Source: Monoglobus sp964442605 (GTDB lineage: Bacteria > Bacillota > Clostridia > Monoglobales > Monoglobaceae). Taken from it: a DNA stretch of 50,354 nt. The stretch spans positions 1 to 50,354 of the forward strand of contig CAYTZR010000009.1 of assembly GCA_964442605.1 (NCBI GenBank), read 5' to 3'. The first letter of the stretch is position 1. The number at the start of each line of letters is the position of its first letter. A program made the translations under genes and the position numbers. The notes beneath the pieces are model-generated. The model saw only the letters and a list, made by a program, of their open reading frames with translations, was not told the DNA's origin and ran no database searches. Below are positions 24,592 through 31,686 of this stretch, piece after piece.

Positions 24592-25851
24592 CTGCTTTCT
24601 CTCCGTCCTGATAAACGTGTCCGGCTCAAGCTCAAAGTCGGTTTTTATATACACAACGCTCTGCGGATGGTTAGCGACCTCAATCTCGTTGCCGTCCTCA
24701 TCGGTCATATACTCTATTGTCTGGGTACAGAAATCACCGTAAGGACGCAAAAATTCGACAACCGTACCCTTAAAAAATCTGTTCTTCTGGATTACTCTTG
24801 CCATTTTTTTGCTTTTATCGTAGCCTGTGACAACACCGACCATATCATAATTTCTGATATAGGAGCTGCTTTCGTAATGCTGCTCCGTGCCGCCCGGACG
24901 GCCGAAATAAAACCCCGTTGTGTAGTCCCTGTGACTCACCTTTTTTACCTCGTCCAAAAGCTTTTTGTCAAACACATAGTCCTCCGGACTTGAATTAAAG
25001 AAATTATCTATCGCCTGTCTGTACGCCTTAACTACGGTGGCTACATAAAACTCGGATTTTACACGTCCTTCTATCTTAAAGCTGGTCAATCCGGAATCTA
25101 CCAGCTTGTCAATGTGCTCGAGCATACACAAATCCTTGGAATTATATATAAACGTCCCTCTTTCGTTTTCGAATACAGGCATATATTCGCCGGGACGCTG
25201 CTCCTCCATGAGAAAATACTTCCATCTGCACGGATGAGCACATTCGCCGCGGTTTCCGTCACGTCCCGCCATGTAGTTGCTGAGCAGGCATCTGCCCGAA
25301 TACGAGATGCACATAGCTCCGTGTACAAAGGCTTCAAGCTCAAGCTCCGCCGGCGTTTTCTCACGTATTTCCTTTATTTCCGCGAGGGACATTTCACGCG
25401 CAAGAATAACGCGCTTGGCTCCCATATTATACCACGTCTCCGCGCTTTTCCAATTTACATTGTTCGCCTGAGTGCTGACATGAATGTCCAATTCGGGCGC
25501 AATTTCCCGCGTTATCGCGAACACACCCAAATCCGACAGAATAACCGCGTCAATTCCGGTATCCTTTACCTCCCTCAAAAAATCGCCGTACCCGTTTATG
25601 TCGGCATTATGAGGAATGATATTCGCGGTCAAATACACCTTCGCGCCGTGTTCATGAGCAAAAGCCGCGCCTTCGGCTATTTCCTCTACGGTGAAGTTGT
25701 CCGCCGCCGCTCTCAGCGAGAATTCCTCGCCGCCTATATATACGGCATCAGCGCCATAGATTATCGCCGTTTTCAGCTTTTCCAAGCTTCCCGCCGGCGC
25801 AAGCAGCTCCGGCTTTTTTATGCCGCTCGGTTTAATCCCTGATTTAGTCAT
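24586..25851 (-). CDS. trhP: peptidase U32 family protein, TrhP/YrrO-like tRNA hydroxylation factor
   Basis: A 421-residue cytoplasmic protein. ELLAPAGSLEKLKTAIIYGA (15-34) and the U32 signature EAFVHGAMCISYSGRCLLSN (173-192) are clear, with cysteines at 181, 188, 204 and 208 positioned for an Fe-S cluster. Length equals that of Bacillus YrrO and E. coli YegQ/TrhP, which make 5-hydroxyuridine at U34 of tRNAs from prephenate. The name U32 peptidase is historical for this branch. It is paired in Bacillus with a second U32 protein (YrrN), absent here, so assignment within the family is probable rather than certain. It lies 86 bases after the amidase stop, behind a terminator, and has GAGAGGAG before ATG. 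Confidence 0.85.
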   Translation of the reverse strand: MTKSGIKPSGIKKPELLAPAGSLEKLKTAIIYGADAVYIGGEEFSLRAAADNFTVEEIAEGAAFAHEHGAKVYLTANIIPHNADINGYGDFLREVKDTGIDAVILSDLGVFAITREIAPELDIHVSTQANNVNWKSAETWYNMGAKRVILAREMSLAEIKEIREKTPAELELEAFVHGAMCISYSGRCLLSNYMAGRDGNRGECAHPCRWKYFLMEEQRPGEYMPVFENERGTFIYNSKDLCMLEHIDKLVDSGLTSFKIEGRVKSEFYVATVVKAYRQAIDNFFNSSPEDYVFDKKLLDEVKKVSHRDYTTGFYFGRPGGTEQHYESSSYIRNYDMVGVVTGYDKSKKMARVIQKNRFFKGTVVEFLRPYGDFCTQTIEYMTDEDGNEIEVANHPQSVVYIKTDFELEPDTFIRTERKQQ

Positions 25852-25891
25852 TACATCGCAGCTCCTCTCATCGCGGCTATCTTATTGTAAT

Positions 25892-25920
25892 AAAAGGGCA
25901 CATAAACCATGCGCCCTTTT
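25892..25920 (-). terminator. terminator of the amidase gene
   Basis: AAAAGGGC (25892-25899) pairs with GCCCTTTT (25913-25920), with CAT/ATG pairing inside. On the minus strand the stem ends in a TTTT run. It stands between the amidase and the U32 gene. Confidence 0.78.
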
Positions 25921-25941
25921 TAATTTCAGTTTTAATTTCAA
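25918..25941. repeat. 12-bp tandem duplication over a stop codon
   Basis: TTTTAATTTCAG (25918-25929) and TTTTAATTTCAA (25930-25941) are adjacent. On the minus strand both carry TGAAATTAAAA; the first TGA is the amidase stop (25938-25940) and the second is its duplicate. Confidence 0.85.
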
Positions 25942-27404
25942 TACGCTACCCCAAGATAATCACATACACCATGCGTTATGCTCTCGGCATAAAGCTGCTG
26001 ATAAGCGCCGCTCTCAAGCTTTGCCGCGTCATCCGCCGTATCTATAAATCCGGTTTCAACCAGAATAGCGGGCATGTTCGTGTTCTTAATTACTGAAAAT
26101 CCGGCTTCCTTAACACCTCTGTTTGCGAGTCCTACCGAGCCTATGATGTACTTATGAACAGCCGTCGCCAGCTTTTTGCCCTCCGTGCTGCTGTAATAGC
26201 AGTAGGTTTCCGTTCCCGTACCGCCTCCGGCATTGCAATGGATAGATACAAACACATCCGCCCCTATGCTGTTGGCAAGATTATATCTGTAAGCGAGACT
26301 GGCGCTCGTAGATGACGGGTCGCAGTTATCATATATTGAATTACGCGTCATAACAACGTTAAATCCGCGCTGCTCCAGCAAAGGCTTGACCTTTTCGGCT
26401 ATGTACCAGGTTACATCCTGTTCTCTCAACCCATTTCCCGTTGCTCCGGTATCAACACCGCTATAGTTATGTCCCGGGTCAATCACTACCGTATATCCGT
26501 TGCCGGATGCACTGTTTGACACAACCGGTACGGTTGTAGGTATCGCCGTAGGCACAGCCGTCGGTACAGCCGTTGGTACAGCCGTGGGAGCTATGGTAGG
26601 TGCTTCCGTCGGAACCGCGGTCGGAACCGCAGTCGGAACCTCTGTGGGTACAGCCGTCGGTACAGCCGTGGGAACCGGTGTCGCGCTGAATATATCATCG
26701 CTGTCGCTCACATCCACCGATACCATAGGCTCTGCAGTGGGATACGCCGCGTTATTGGACAAATCCGCAGCGTCGCTTGAAACCGCCGTATCGTCAACCT
26801 CTCCGCCGTTTATAAAGCTCAATGAATTATAGACCATCTGAGCCACAAACGCTCTGTTGGCATCCTTGCCTACAGTCTTTGTCGTTTCCTTGAGAAGACC
26901 GTATTTTTCCGCTACAGCTATGTATCCCGAATACCAATACGGACCCACACTCATAAGGCTCTCATCGCCCGCGCCCGACGAGCAAACAACCATCTTTACA
27001 ACCTGCTCGTATGTAACGGGGTCAGCCGGCGCGAACGTTCCGTCAAGCATACCGTTTATATAACCCCTGTCGTAGCAAAACGATATATAATCGTTTGCCC
27101 AATAATCAGCCGAAACGTCCGAAAAAGGTGTTTCGGATGCCTGATAATAGCCCTCGCTGTAGCCTGTCGCTCTTGACAGGAAAGCACAGAATTCAGCGCG
27201 TGTAGTCTGCGCCTCCGGGGCAAAGTTGCCATCCTCTCTTCCCTGAATAATGCCGAGATTGCTGAGCTTATCAACCGCCGTATAATAAGAAGCGGTAATC
27301 GGCACATCGGCAAACTCTCTTGCCGTTACGCATGACATAGGCAAGACAAAAGTCAACAATGACAGAATAATTACTATCTTAGTCAATGTCTTGTGATTTT
27401 TCAT
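25938..27404 (-). CDS. SLH-anchored N-acetylmuramoyl-L-alanine amidase (Amidase_3)
   Basis: A 488-residue exported enzyme. The start at 27404 is set by GGAG six bases upstream and gives a normal signal peptide (MKNHKTLTKIVIILSLLTFV); an in-frame ATG 75 bases earlier would bury it. SLH repeats cover about 28-200, a Thr-Ala-Val-Pro linker about 240-305, and the catalytic domain about 310-488. Zinc ligands and catalytic residues are visible in VVIDPGHNYSGVDTGATG, GLREQDV, VFVSIHCNAGG and ILVETGFID. The enzyme cuts the MurNAc-L-Ala bond of peptidoglycan. Being wall-held by SLH rather than by SH3 or LysM domains, it probably acts in surface remodelling or cell separation. Single gene with its own promoter (27521-27549). 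Confidence 0.92.
   Translation of the reverse strand: MKNHKTLTKIVIILSLLTFVLPMSCVTAREFADVPITASYYTAVDKLSNLGIIQGREDGNFAPEAQTTRAEFCAFLSRATGYSEGYYQASETPFSDVSADYWANDYISFCYDRGYINGMLDGTFAPADPVTYEQVVKMVVCSSGAGDESLMSVGPYWYSGYIAVAEKYGLLKETTKTVGKDANRAFVAQMVYNSLSFINGGEVDDTAVSSDAADLSNNAAYPTAEPMVSVDVSDSDDIFSATPVPTAVPTAVPTEVPTAVPTAVPTEAPTIAPTAVPTAVPTAVPTAIPTTVPVVSNSASGNGYTVVIDPGHNYSGVDTGATGNGLREQDVTWYIAEKVKPLLEQRGFNVVMTRNSIYDNCDPSSTSASLAYRYNLANSIGADVFVSIHCNAGGGTGTETYCYYSSTEGKKLATAVHKYIIGSVGLANRGVKEAGFSVIKNTNMPAILVETGFIDTADDAAKLESGAYQQLYAESITHGVCDYLGVAY
26527..26688 (-). repeat. coding Thr-Ala-Val-Pro linker repeats
   Basis: About eleven four-residue units (TAVP with TEVP, TEAP, TIAP, TAIP variants) form a rigid, glycosylation-prone linker between SLH and amidase domains. 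The 12-bp DNA period is visible in the triplets GCCGTCGGTACA and relatives. Confidence 0.85.
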
Positions 27405-27520
27405 AAAAATCTCCATTCCGCAAAAACTCCAATCCGCCAAAATTATCGGCAACGTATTTTTGTTTTTTGATCGCCGCACGATGAAAATTAAATTTTATCG
27501 CGCTACGAGACTTGTTATGA

Positions 27521-27549
27521 AGTATATCACATTACCGCCGAAAAATCAA
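27521..27549 (-). promoter_or_regulatory. promoter of the amidase gene
   Basis: Minus-strand TTGATT (27549-27544), 17-bp spacer, TATACT (27526-27521). Confidence 0.75.
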
Positions 27550-27839
27550 GTGAAATCAACATTTTTTCACAATTTGTTAATTGCTGATTTACAAAAAATA
27601 CATAAAAATTTCTGTATTTTGATGCCCGATTTTTTTAATTTTATGATGCCAAAATCAATATTTTGTGTTTTAATTTTTAATAATTCTATATCTTGGGTAT
27701 CACAAACTGTAATTTAAAAATAATATTTCTGTAACACTTCTGTAACATTTATTTTTGCGAAAGTTTTGATTTTGTGCAAAATGCACAATAAAAATCCAAA
27801 CCGCAATATGCAAAACACAATAACAAAACATATTTTTGC

Positions 27840-27859
27840 TTTGATAAAAAAATATCAAA
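27840..27859. promoter_or_regulatory. inverted repeat just upstream of the gap promoter
   Basis: TTTGATA and TATCAAA are separated by six A residues and end seven bases before the -35 box. The position suits an operator. It does not match the Rex consensus (TTGTGA or TTGTTAA half-sites) well, so no regulator is named. Confidence 0.35.
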
Positions 27860-27866
27860 AAAATAC

Positions 27867-27895
27867 TTGAATAATTTTCTGATTTAAGGTAAAAT
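27867..27895 (+). promoter_or_regulatory. promoter of gap
   Basis: TTGAAT (27867-27872), 17-bp spacer, TAAAAT (27890-27895). The leader to the ATG at 28021 would be about 120 bases. Confidence 0.75.
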
Positions 27896-27934
27896 AATAT
27901 TGACTCAGGTAATACTTGGAAAAGCAGCGCATCT

Positions 27935-27962
27935 ACAGAGTTTAAAAAACAGAGTTTAAAAA
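27935..27962. repeat. 14-bp perfect tandem duplication
   Basis: ACAGAGTTTAAAAA at 27935-27948 and 27949-27962, in the transcribed leader of gap. Confidence 0.88.
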
Positions 27963-28020
27963 TTAAAAATTAATAAAAATAAAAATAATAAAATATATAA
28001 ATATAGGAGGTACTTTTATT

Positions 28021-29037
28021 ATGTCAGTAAAAGTTGCTATTAATGGTTTTGGACGTATCGGACGTCTTGCTTTCAGACAAATGTTCGGTGCGGAAGGATA
28101 CGATGTTGTTGCTATCAACGACTTAACGAGTCCTAAGATGCTCGCTCATCTTTTAAAGTATGATTCTTCACAGGGTAAGTATGCTCTGGCTGATAAGGTT
28201 ACGGCAGGCGAAGATTCGATCACTGTTGACGGTCAGGAAATCAAGATTTATGCTTTCCCGGACGCAAACAATTGCCCTTGGGGTGATTTGGATGTTGACG
28301 TTGTTCTTGAGTGCTCGGGCTTCTATACCTCAAAGGCTAAGGCTCAGGCTCACATCAACGCGGGCGCAAAGAAGGTTGTTATCTCCGCTCCCGCCGGCAA
28401 TGATTTGCCAACCGTTGTTTACAATGTAAATCACGAAACTTTAAAGCCCGAAGATACAATTATTTCCGCAGCTTCTTGCACAACAAACTGCTTGGCTCCC
28501 ATGGCTGACGCTCTTAACAAGTACGCGGCTATTCAGACGGGTATTATGTGTACAATCCATGCTTACACCGGCGACCAGATGACTCTTGACGGTCCTCAGA
28601 GAAAGGGCGACCTGAGAAGATCCAGAGCTGCCGCTGTTAATATTGTTCCTAACTCAACAGGCGCCGCGAAGGCTATCGGTCTTGTTATTCCGGAGCTTAA
28701 CGGCAAGCTTATCGGCTCCGCTCAGAGAGTTCCGACACCTACGGGTTCAACAACAATTCTTACTGCCGTTGTTAAGGGTGCGGATGTTACTGTTGACGGC
28801 ATCAACGCCGCTATGAAGGCTGCTTCAAACGAGTCATTCGGCTACAACACGGATGAAATAGTTTCCTCTGACATCGTTGGTATGAGATACGGTTCATTGT
28901 TTGATTCAACCCAGACGATGGTTGCCGAAGTCGGCGATGATTTGTATGAGGTTCAGGTTGTTTCATGGTATGATAACGAGAATTCTTACACAAGCCAGAT
29001 GGTTAGAACAATCAAATATTTTGCCGAACTTGGCTAA
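28021..29037 (+). CDS. gap: glyceraldehyde-3-phosphate dehydrogenase, NAD-dependent
   Basis: A 338-residue enzyme of normal family length. The Rossmann start VAINGFGRIGRLAFR is followed by Asp34 (AINDLT), which favours NAD over NADP. The catalytic Cys153 is in ASCTTNCLAP and the partner His180 in CTIHAYTGDQ; the C-terminal SWYDNENSYTSQM is also intact. It converts glyceraldehyde 3-phosphate to 1,3-bisphosphoglycerate in glycolysis. It stands alone, without pgk or tpi beside it, behind its own promoter and a perfect AGGAGG site, and ends in a strong terminator. Codon use is visibly biased to a narrower set (GTT, GCT, AAG, AGA) than neighbouring genes, as expected of a highly expressed gene. 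Confidence 0.97.
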   Translation: MSVKVAINGFGRIGRLAFRQMFGAEGYDVVAINDLTSPKMLAHLLKYDSSQGKYALADKVTAGEDSITVDGQEIKIYAFPDANNCPWGDLDVDVVLECSGFYTSKAKAQAHINAGAKKVVISAPAGNDLPTVVYNVNHETLKPEDTIISAASCTTNCLAPMADALNKYAAIQTGIMCTIHAYTGDQMTLDGPQRKGDLRRSRAAAVNIVPNSTGAAKAIGLVIPELNGKLIGSAQRVPTPTGSTTILTAVVKGADVTVDGINAAMKAASNESFGYNTDEIVSSDIVGMRYGSLFDSTQTMVAEVGDDLYEVQVVSWYDNENSYTSQMVRTIKYFAELG

Positions 29038-29115
29038 AATAAAAAGAAAATAAGAAGAAAAGTTTTCTCAATCTTGCCGACTTTTCAAACGCCGGTATGA
29101 TTAATAATATATTTA

Positions 29116-29146
29116 AAAGCCGAATTGCGGAACACAATTCGGCTTT
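29116..29146. terminator. bidirectional terminator between gap and hppA
   Basis: AAAGCCGAATTG, loop of seven, CAATTCGGCTTT: a perfect 12-bp stem. The plus-strand tail is ATTTATTTTAC and the minus-strand tail TAAATATATT. It lies between two convergent stop codons. Confidence 0.9.
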
Positions 29147-29150
29147 ATTT

Positions 29151-29176
29151 ATTTTACTTTATTATTTTACTTTATC
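29151..29176. repeat. 13-bp tandem duplication over a stop codon
   Basis: ATTTTACTTTATT (29151-29163) and ATTTTACTTTATC (29164-29176). On the minus strand the hppA end ATAAAGTAAAAT, with its TAA stop, occurs twice in a row. Confidence 0.88.
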
Positions 29177-31287
29177 ACGCCTGTAATCAGGTCAATCAAA
29201 TTGAACTTTACAATCAGCGCCGCGAACACTATCGAAACCATAGAGAGCAGCTTTATAAGAATGTTAACCGACGGACCGGATGTATCCTTGAACGGATCGC
29301 CGACCGTATCGCCTACAACAGCAGCCTTGTGGTTTTCACTGCCTTTGCCGCCGAAATTTCCCGCTTCAATATACTTTTTGGCATTATCCCATGAACCGCC
29401 GGAGTTTGCCATCATGATAGCTATAGCGAAGCCCGAAACCAGAGCGCCTGCCAGCATGCCGACAACGCCGTTTACACCGAGCACAAGACCGACAACAATA
29501 GGAGCCAGAATACCGAGCGCTGCCGGAACAATCATCTCTTTAAGCGATGAACGTGTGCATATGTCAACGCATGTCGCATAATCGGCCTCTGCCTTGCCTT
29601 CCATAAGTCCCTTGATTTCCTTGAACTGGCGTCTTACCTCAACAACTATCTTCTGAGCCGCGCGTCCTACGGCCTGCATTGTGAACGCGCTGAACAGGAA
29701 CGGCAGCATAGCGCCTACAAACAATCCGATAAGAACCGGAGGATTTGTCAGTGAGAGCTGAAGCTCTCCGCCGAGCGCTTCAATCTTGTCGGTATATGAT
29801 ACGATAAGCGCGAGAGCTGTGAGAGCTGCGCTTCCTATAGCAAAGCCCTTACCTGTTGCGGCTGTTGTGTTGCCCAGAGAGTCAAGAGCATCCGTGCGAT
29901 TTCTAACCTCTTCATCAAGACCTGCCATCTCTGCGATACCGCCGGCGTTATCCGCAACCGGTCCGTATGCGTCTGTAGCAAGGGTGATACCCAGTGTAGC
30001 AAGCATACCTACGGCTGAGATACCTACGCCGTAAAGACCCATCGCGAAGCTGTCCAAATCTCCGGATGATAAGAAGCCTCCGCCGCCCGCTGTAAAGAAG
30101 CTTACCAAAATCGAGATACCTACGATAATAACGGGAACAGCGGTTGAATTCATACCAAGCGCAATACCGTCGATAATAATTGTCGCGCTTCCTGTCTGTG
30201 ACGAAGACGAGAGCTTCTGTGTGGGCTTATAGGAATCGGAGGTATAATACTCCGTGAAAAATCCGATAAGCACGCCCGCGATAAGACCTGAAATAACAGC
30301 CCAGAATACACCCTTGTTATCCGGCAGAAGTGTAAATATAAGCACAGCTGCGGAAATAGCGGAAAGTATAGCCGCTACATATGTACCGCGTCTTAATGAG
30401 CCAAGCAGATTTTTTTGCGTCGCTCCCTCTTTTGTTGACACAAAGAACGAGCCTATGATAGAAGCAATTATACCGATAGCGGCAATGAGCATAGGAACTA
30501 CTATGCCCTCAAAACCCAGACCTGCGGCTGTTGCCAGCGCACCGGTTGAAATGATGGAACCAACGTATGACTCATAGAGGTCAGCGCCCATACCGGCAAC
30601 ATCACCGACATTATCTCCTACGTTATCCGCGATAACAGCCGGGTTGCGCGGATCGTCTTCGGGAATACCCGCCTCAACCTTACCTACGAGGTCAGCGCCC
30701 ACATCGGCAGCTTTTGTAAAGATACCGCCGCCTACACGGGCAAACAATGCCATTGAGCTTGCACCCATACCGAATGTCAGCATCGCAGCCATTATATCGT
30801 TGGCATCATTTAAAATCGCCTTCAAAATCAGGAACCAGATGCTTATATCCAAAAGGCCCAAACCAACAACAGTAAGACCCATAACAGTACCGCTCGAGAA
30901 CGCTATCTTAAGACCTCTGTTAAGGCTTTCCTTAGCTCCGTTAGCGGTTCTTGAATTTGCATATGTCGCAATCTTCATGCCGACAAATCCCGAAAGACCG
31001 GAGAAAAATCCGCCTGACAGGAACGCGAAGGGCACAAACCATGTAAGCAAATCACAGGCTGCCATAATGCAAATGATTATAATCATTACGACAAAGAATA
31101 TACCCACTGTCTTATACTGTCTTTTAAGATACGCCATAGCGCCTTTTCTAACCTTTGCGGCGATATTCGCCATTTCCTTTGTTCCCTCGGGCTGCTTTTT
31201 AACCCAGAAGAACTTATACACCGCGAACGCAAGTCCGATTAACGCGGCCGCCAATGACACCCACGGTGCAACGCTTACAATACTCAT
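29167..31287 (-). CDS. hppA: membrane-bound ion-pumping pyrophosphatase, K+-dependent type
   Basis: A 706-residue integral membrane protein with about 16 hydrophobic segments. It couples pyrophosphate hydrolysis to pumping H+ or Na+. The pyrophosphate site is seen in DVGADLVGKVEAGIPEDDPR (about 195-215), DNVGDNVGDVAGMGADLYES and, near the C-terminus, VGDTVGDPFKDTSGPS. The segment GNTTAATGKG (about 472-481) has Ala and Gly where K+-independent enzymes have Lys and Thr, which marks the K+-dependent class. Clostridial enzymes of this class are often Na+ pumps, but I cannot assign the ion from sequence by eye. Single gene with strong GGGGAGG ribosome-binding site, own promoter about 230 bases upstream, and a long repeat-rich leader. 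Confidence 0.95.
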   Translation of the reverse strand: MSIVSVAPWVSLAAALIGLAFAVYKFFWVKKQPEGTKEMANIAAKVRKGAMAYLKRQYKTVGIFFVVMIIIICIMAACDLLTWFVPFAFLSGGFFSGLSGFVGMKIATYANSRTANGAKESLNRGLKIAFSSGTVMGLTVVGLGLLDISIWFLILKAILNDANDIMAAMLTFGMGASSMALFARVGGGIFTKAADVGADLVGKVEAGIPEDDPRNPAVIADNVGDNVGDVAGMGADLYESYVGSIISTGALATAAGLGFEGIVVPMLIAAIGIIASIIGSFFVSTKEGATQKNLLGSLRRGTYVAAILSAISAAVLIFTLLPDNKGVFWAVISGLIAGVLIGFFTEYYTSDSYKPTQKLSSSSQTGSATIIIDGIALGMNSTAVPVIIVGISILVSFFTAGGGGFLSSGDLDSFAMGLYGVGISAVGMLATLGITLATDAYGPVADNAGGIAEMAGLDEEVRNRTDALDSLGNTTAATGKGFAIGSAALTALALIVSYTDKIEALGGELQLSLTNPPVLIGLFVGAMLPFLFSAFTMQAVGRAAQKIVVEVRRQFKEIKGLMEGKAEADYATCVDICTRSSLKEMIVPAALGILAPIVVGLVLGVNGVVGMLAGALVSGFAIAIMMANSGGSWDNAKKYIEAGNFGGKGSENHKAAVVGDTVGDPFKDTSGPSVNILIKLLSMVSIVFAALIVKFNLIDLITGVIK

Positions 31288-31367
31288 TGTAAGACCTCCC
31301 CTTTGTATATAAATTTTTATTTTTTCTTCATGTAAGAAATTTTTAATAAATATTTTAACAATATGTT

Positions 31368-31393
31368 TTAATACATTCTCTTAATACATATTC
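31368..31393. repeat. 13-bp tandem duplication in the hppA leader
   Basis: TTAATACATTCTC (31368-31380) and TTAATACATATTC (31381-31393). Confidence 0.75.
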
Positions 31394-31397
31394 ACAT

Positions 31398-31430
31398 AAT
31401 CCCAAATCTCAAAACGCAATCCCAAAACGC
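31398..31430. repeat. imperfect tandem duplication in the hppA leader
   Basis: AATCCCAAATCTCAAAACGC (31398-31417) followed by AATCCCAAAACGC (31418-31430); the second lacks seven internal bases. Confidence 0.7.
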
Positions 31431-31449
31431 AGTCAATAAACAATAAAAT

Positions 31450-31470
31450 AATATTTAATATTTAATATTT
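31450..31470. repeat. 7-bp perfect repeat, 3 copies
   Basis: AATATTT three times head to tail in the hppA leader; AT-rich and compatible with simple slippage. Confidence 0.8.
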
Positions 31471-31518
31471 GATAAAAATTTGACAATGTTATTAAGCTAA
31501 TTATTCCCTTATTTGTCT

Positions 31519-31548
31519 ATTATATCTAATAACACCCGTATTCGTCAA
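31519..31548 (-). promoter_or_regulatory. promoter of hppA
   Basis: Minus-strand TTGACG (31548-31543), 18-bp spacer, TATAAT (31524-31519). Confidence 0.7.
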
Positions 31549-31612
31549 GTAATTTTTCCTATTGTAACACAATTGTAGTATCCGGATGTTATCCGAGCAG
31601 GCTTACAAAGCA

Positions 31613-31647
31613 AAAAAGAACCGCACATTAAATATGCAGTCCTTTTT
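31613..31647 (-). terminator. terminator of the PPIase gene
   Basis: As minus-strand RNA, AAAAAGGACTGCATAT pairs with ATGTGCGGTTCTTTTT over 16 positions, with three G-U pairs and no mismatch. On the other strand the same three positions are A-C mismatches, so the element works in one direction only. Confidence 0.85.
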
Positions 31648-31669
31648 AGAATATGAAGTCCTTTTTAAG
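31632..31669. repeat. 19-bp tandem duplication next to a terminator
   Basis: ATATGCAGTCCTTTTTAGA (31632-31650) and ATATGAAGTCCTTTTTAAG (31651-31669), 16 of 19 identical. The left copy is one arm of the PPIase terminator, so half of the hairpin has been duplicated. Confidence 0.88.
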
Positions 31670-31686
31670 TTTGAGTTCATCAAGCC

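Larger units (their letters stand above)
27405..28020. other. divergent AT-rich intergenic region (amidase / gap)
   Basis: 616 bases with no credible gene. It contains the amidase leader and promoter on the minus strand (27521-27549), about 280 bases of AT-rich DNA in which I recognise nothing, an inverted repeat TTTGATA...TATCAAA (27840-27859), the gap promoter (27867-27895), and a perfect 14-bp tandem duplication (27935-27962) in the gap leader. Confidence 0.65.
31288..31686. other. hppA leader and promoter region
   Basis: 399 bases without a gene. It holds the ~225-base hppA leader with three short tandem repeats, the hppA promoter (31519-31548), and to its right the terminator (31613-31647) and a 19-bp duplication following the PPIase gene. 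I recognise no known riboswitch in the leader. Confidence 0.65.

Noticed and set aside
27840..27859. Rex operator upstream of gap
   Set aside because: The inverted repeat TTTGATA/TATCAAA lacks the TTGTGA or TTGTTAA half-sites of Rex; kept only as an unassigned inverted repeat.
30644..31312. 222-codon open frame antisense to hppA
   Set aside because: hppA is unmistakable on the other strand; the antisense product resembles no protein and results from hppA codon bias.
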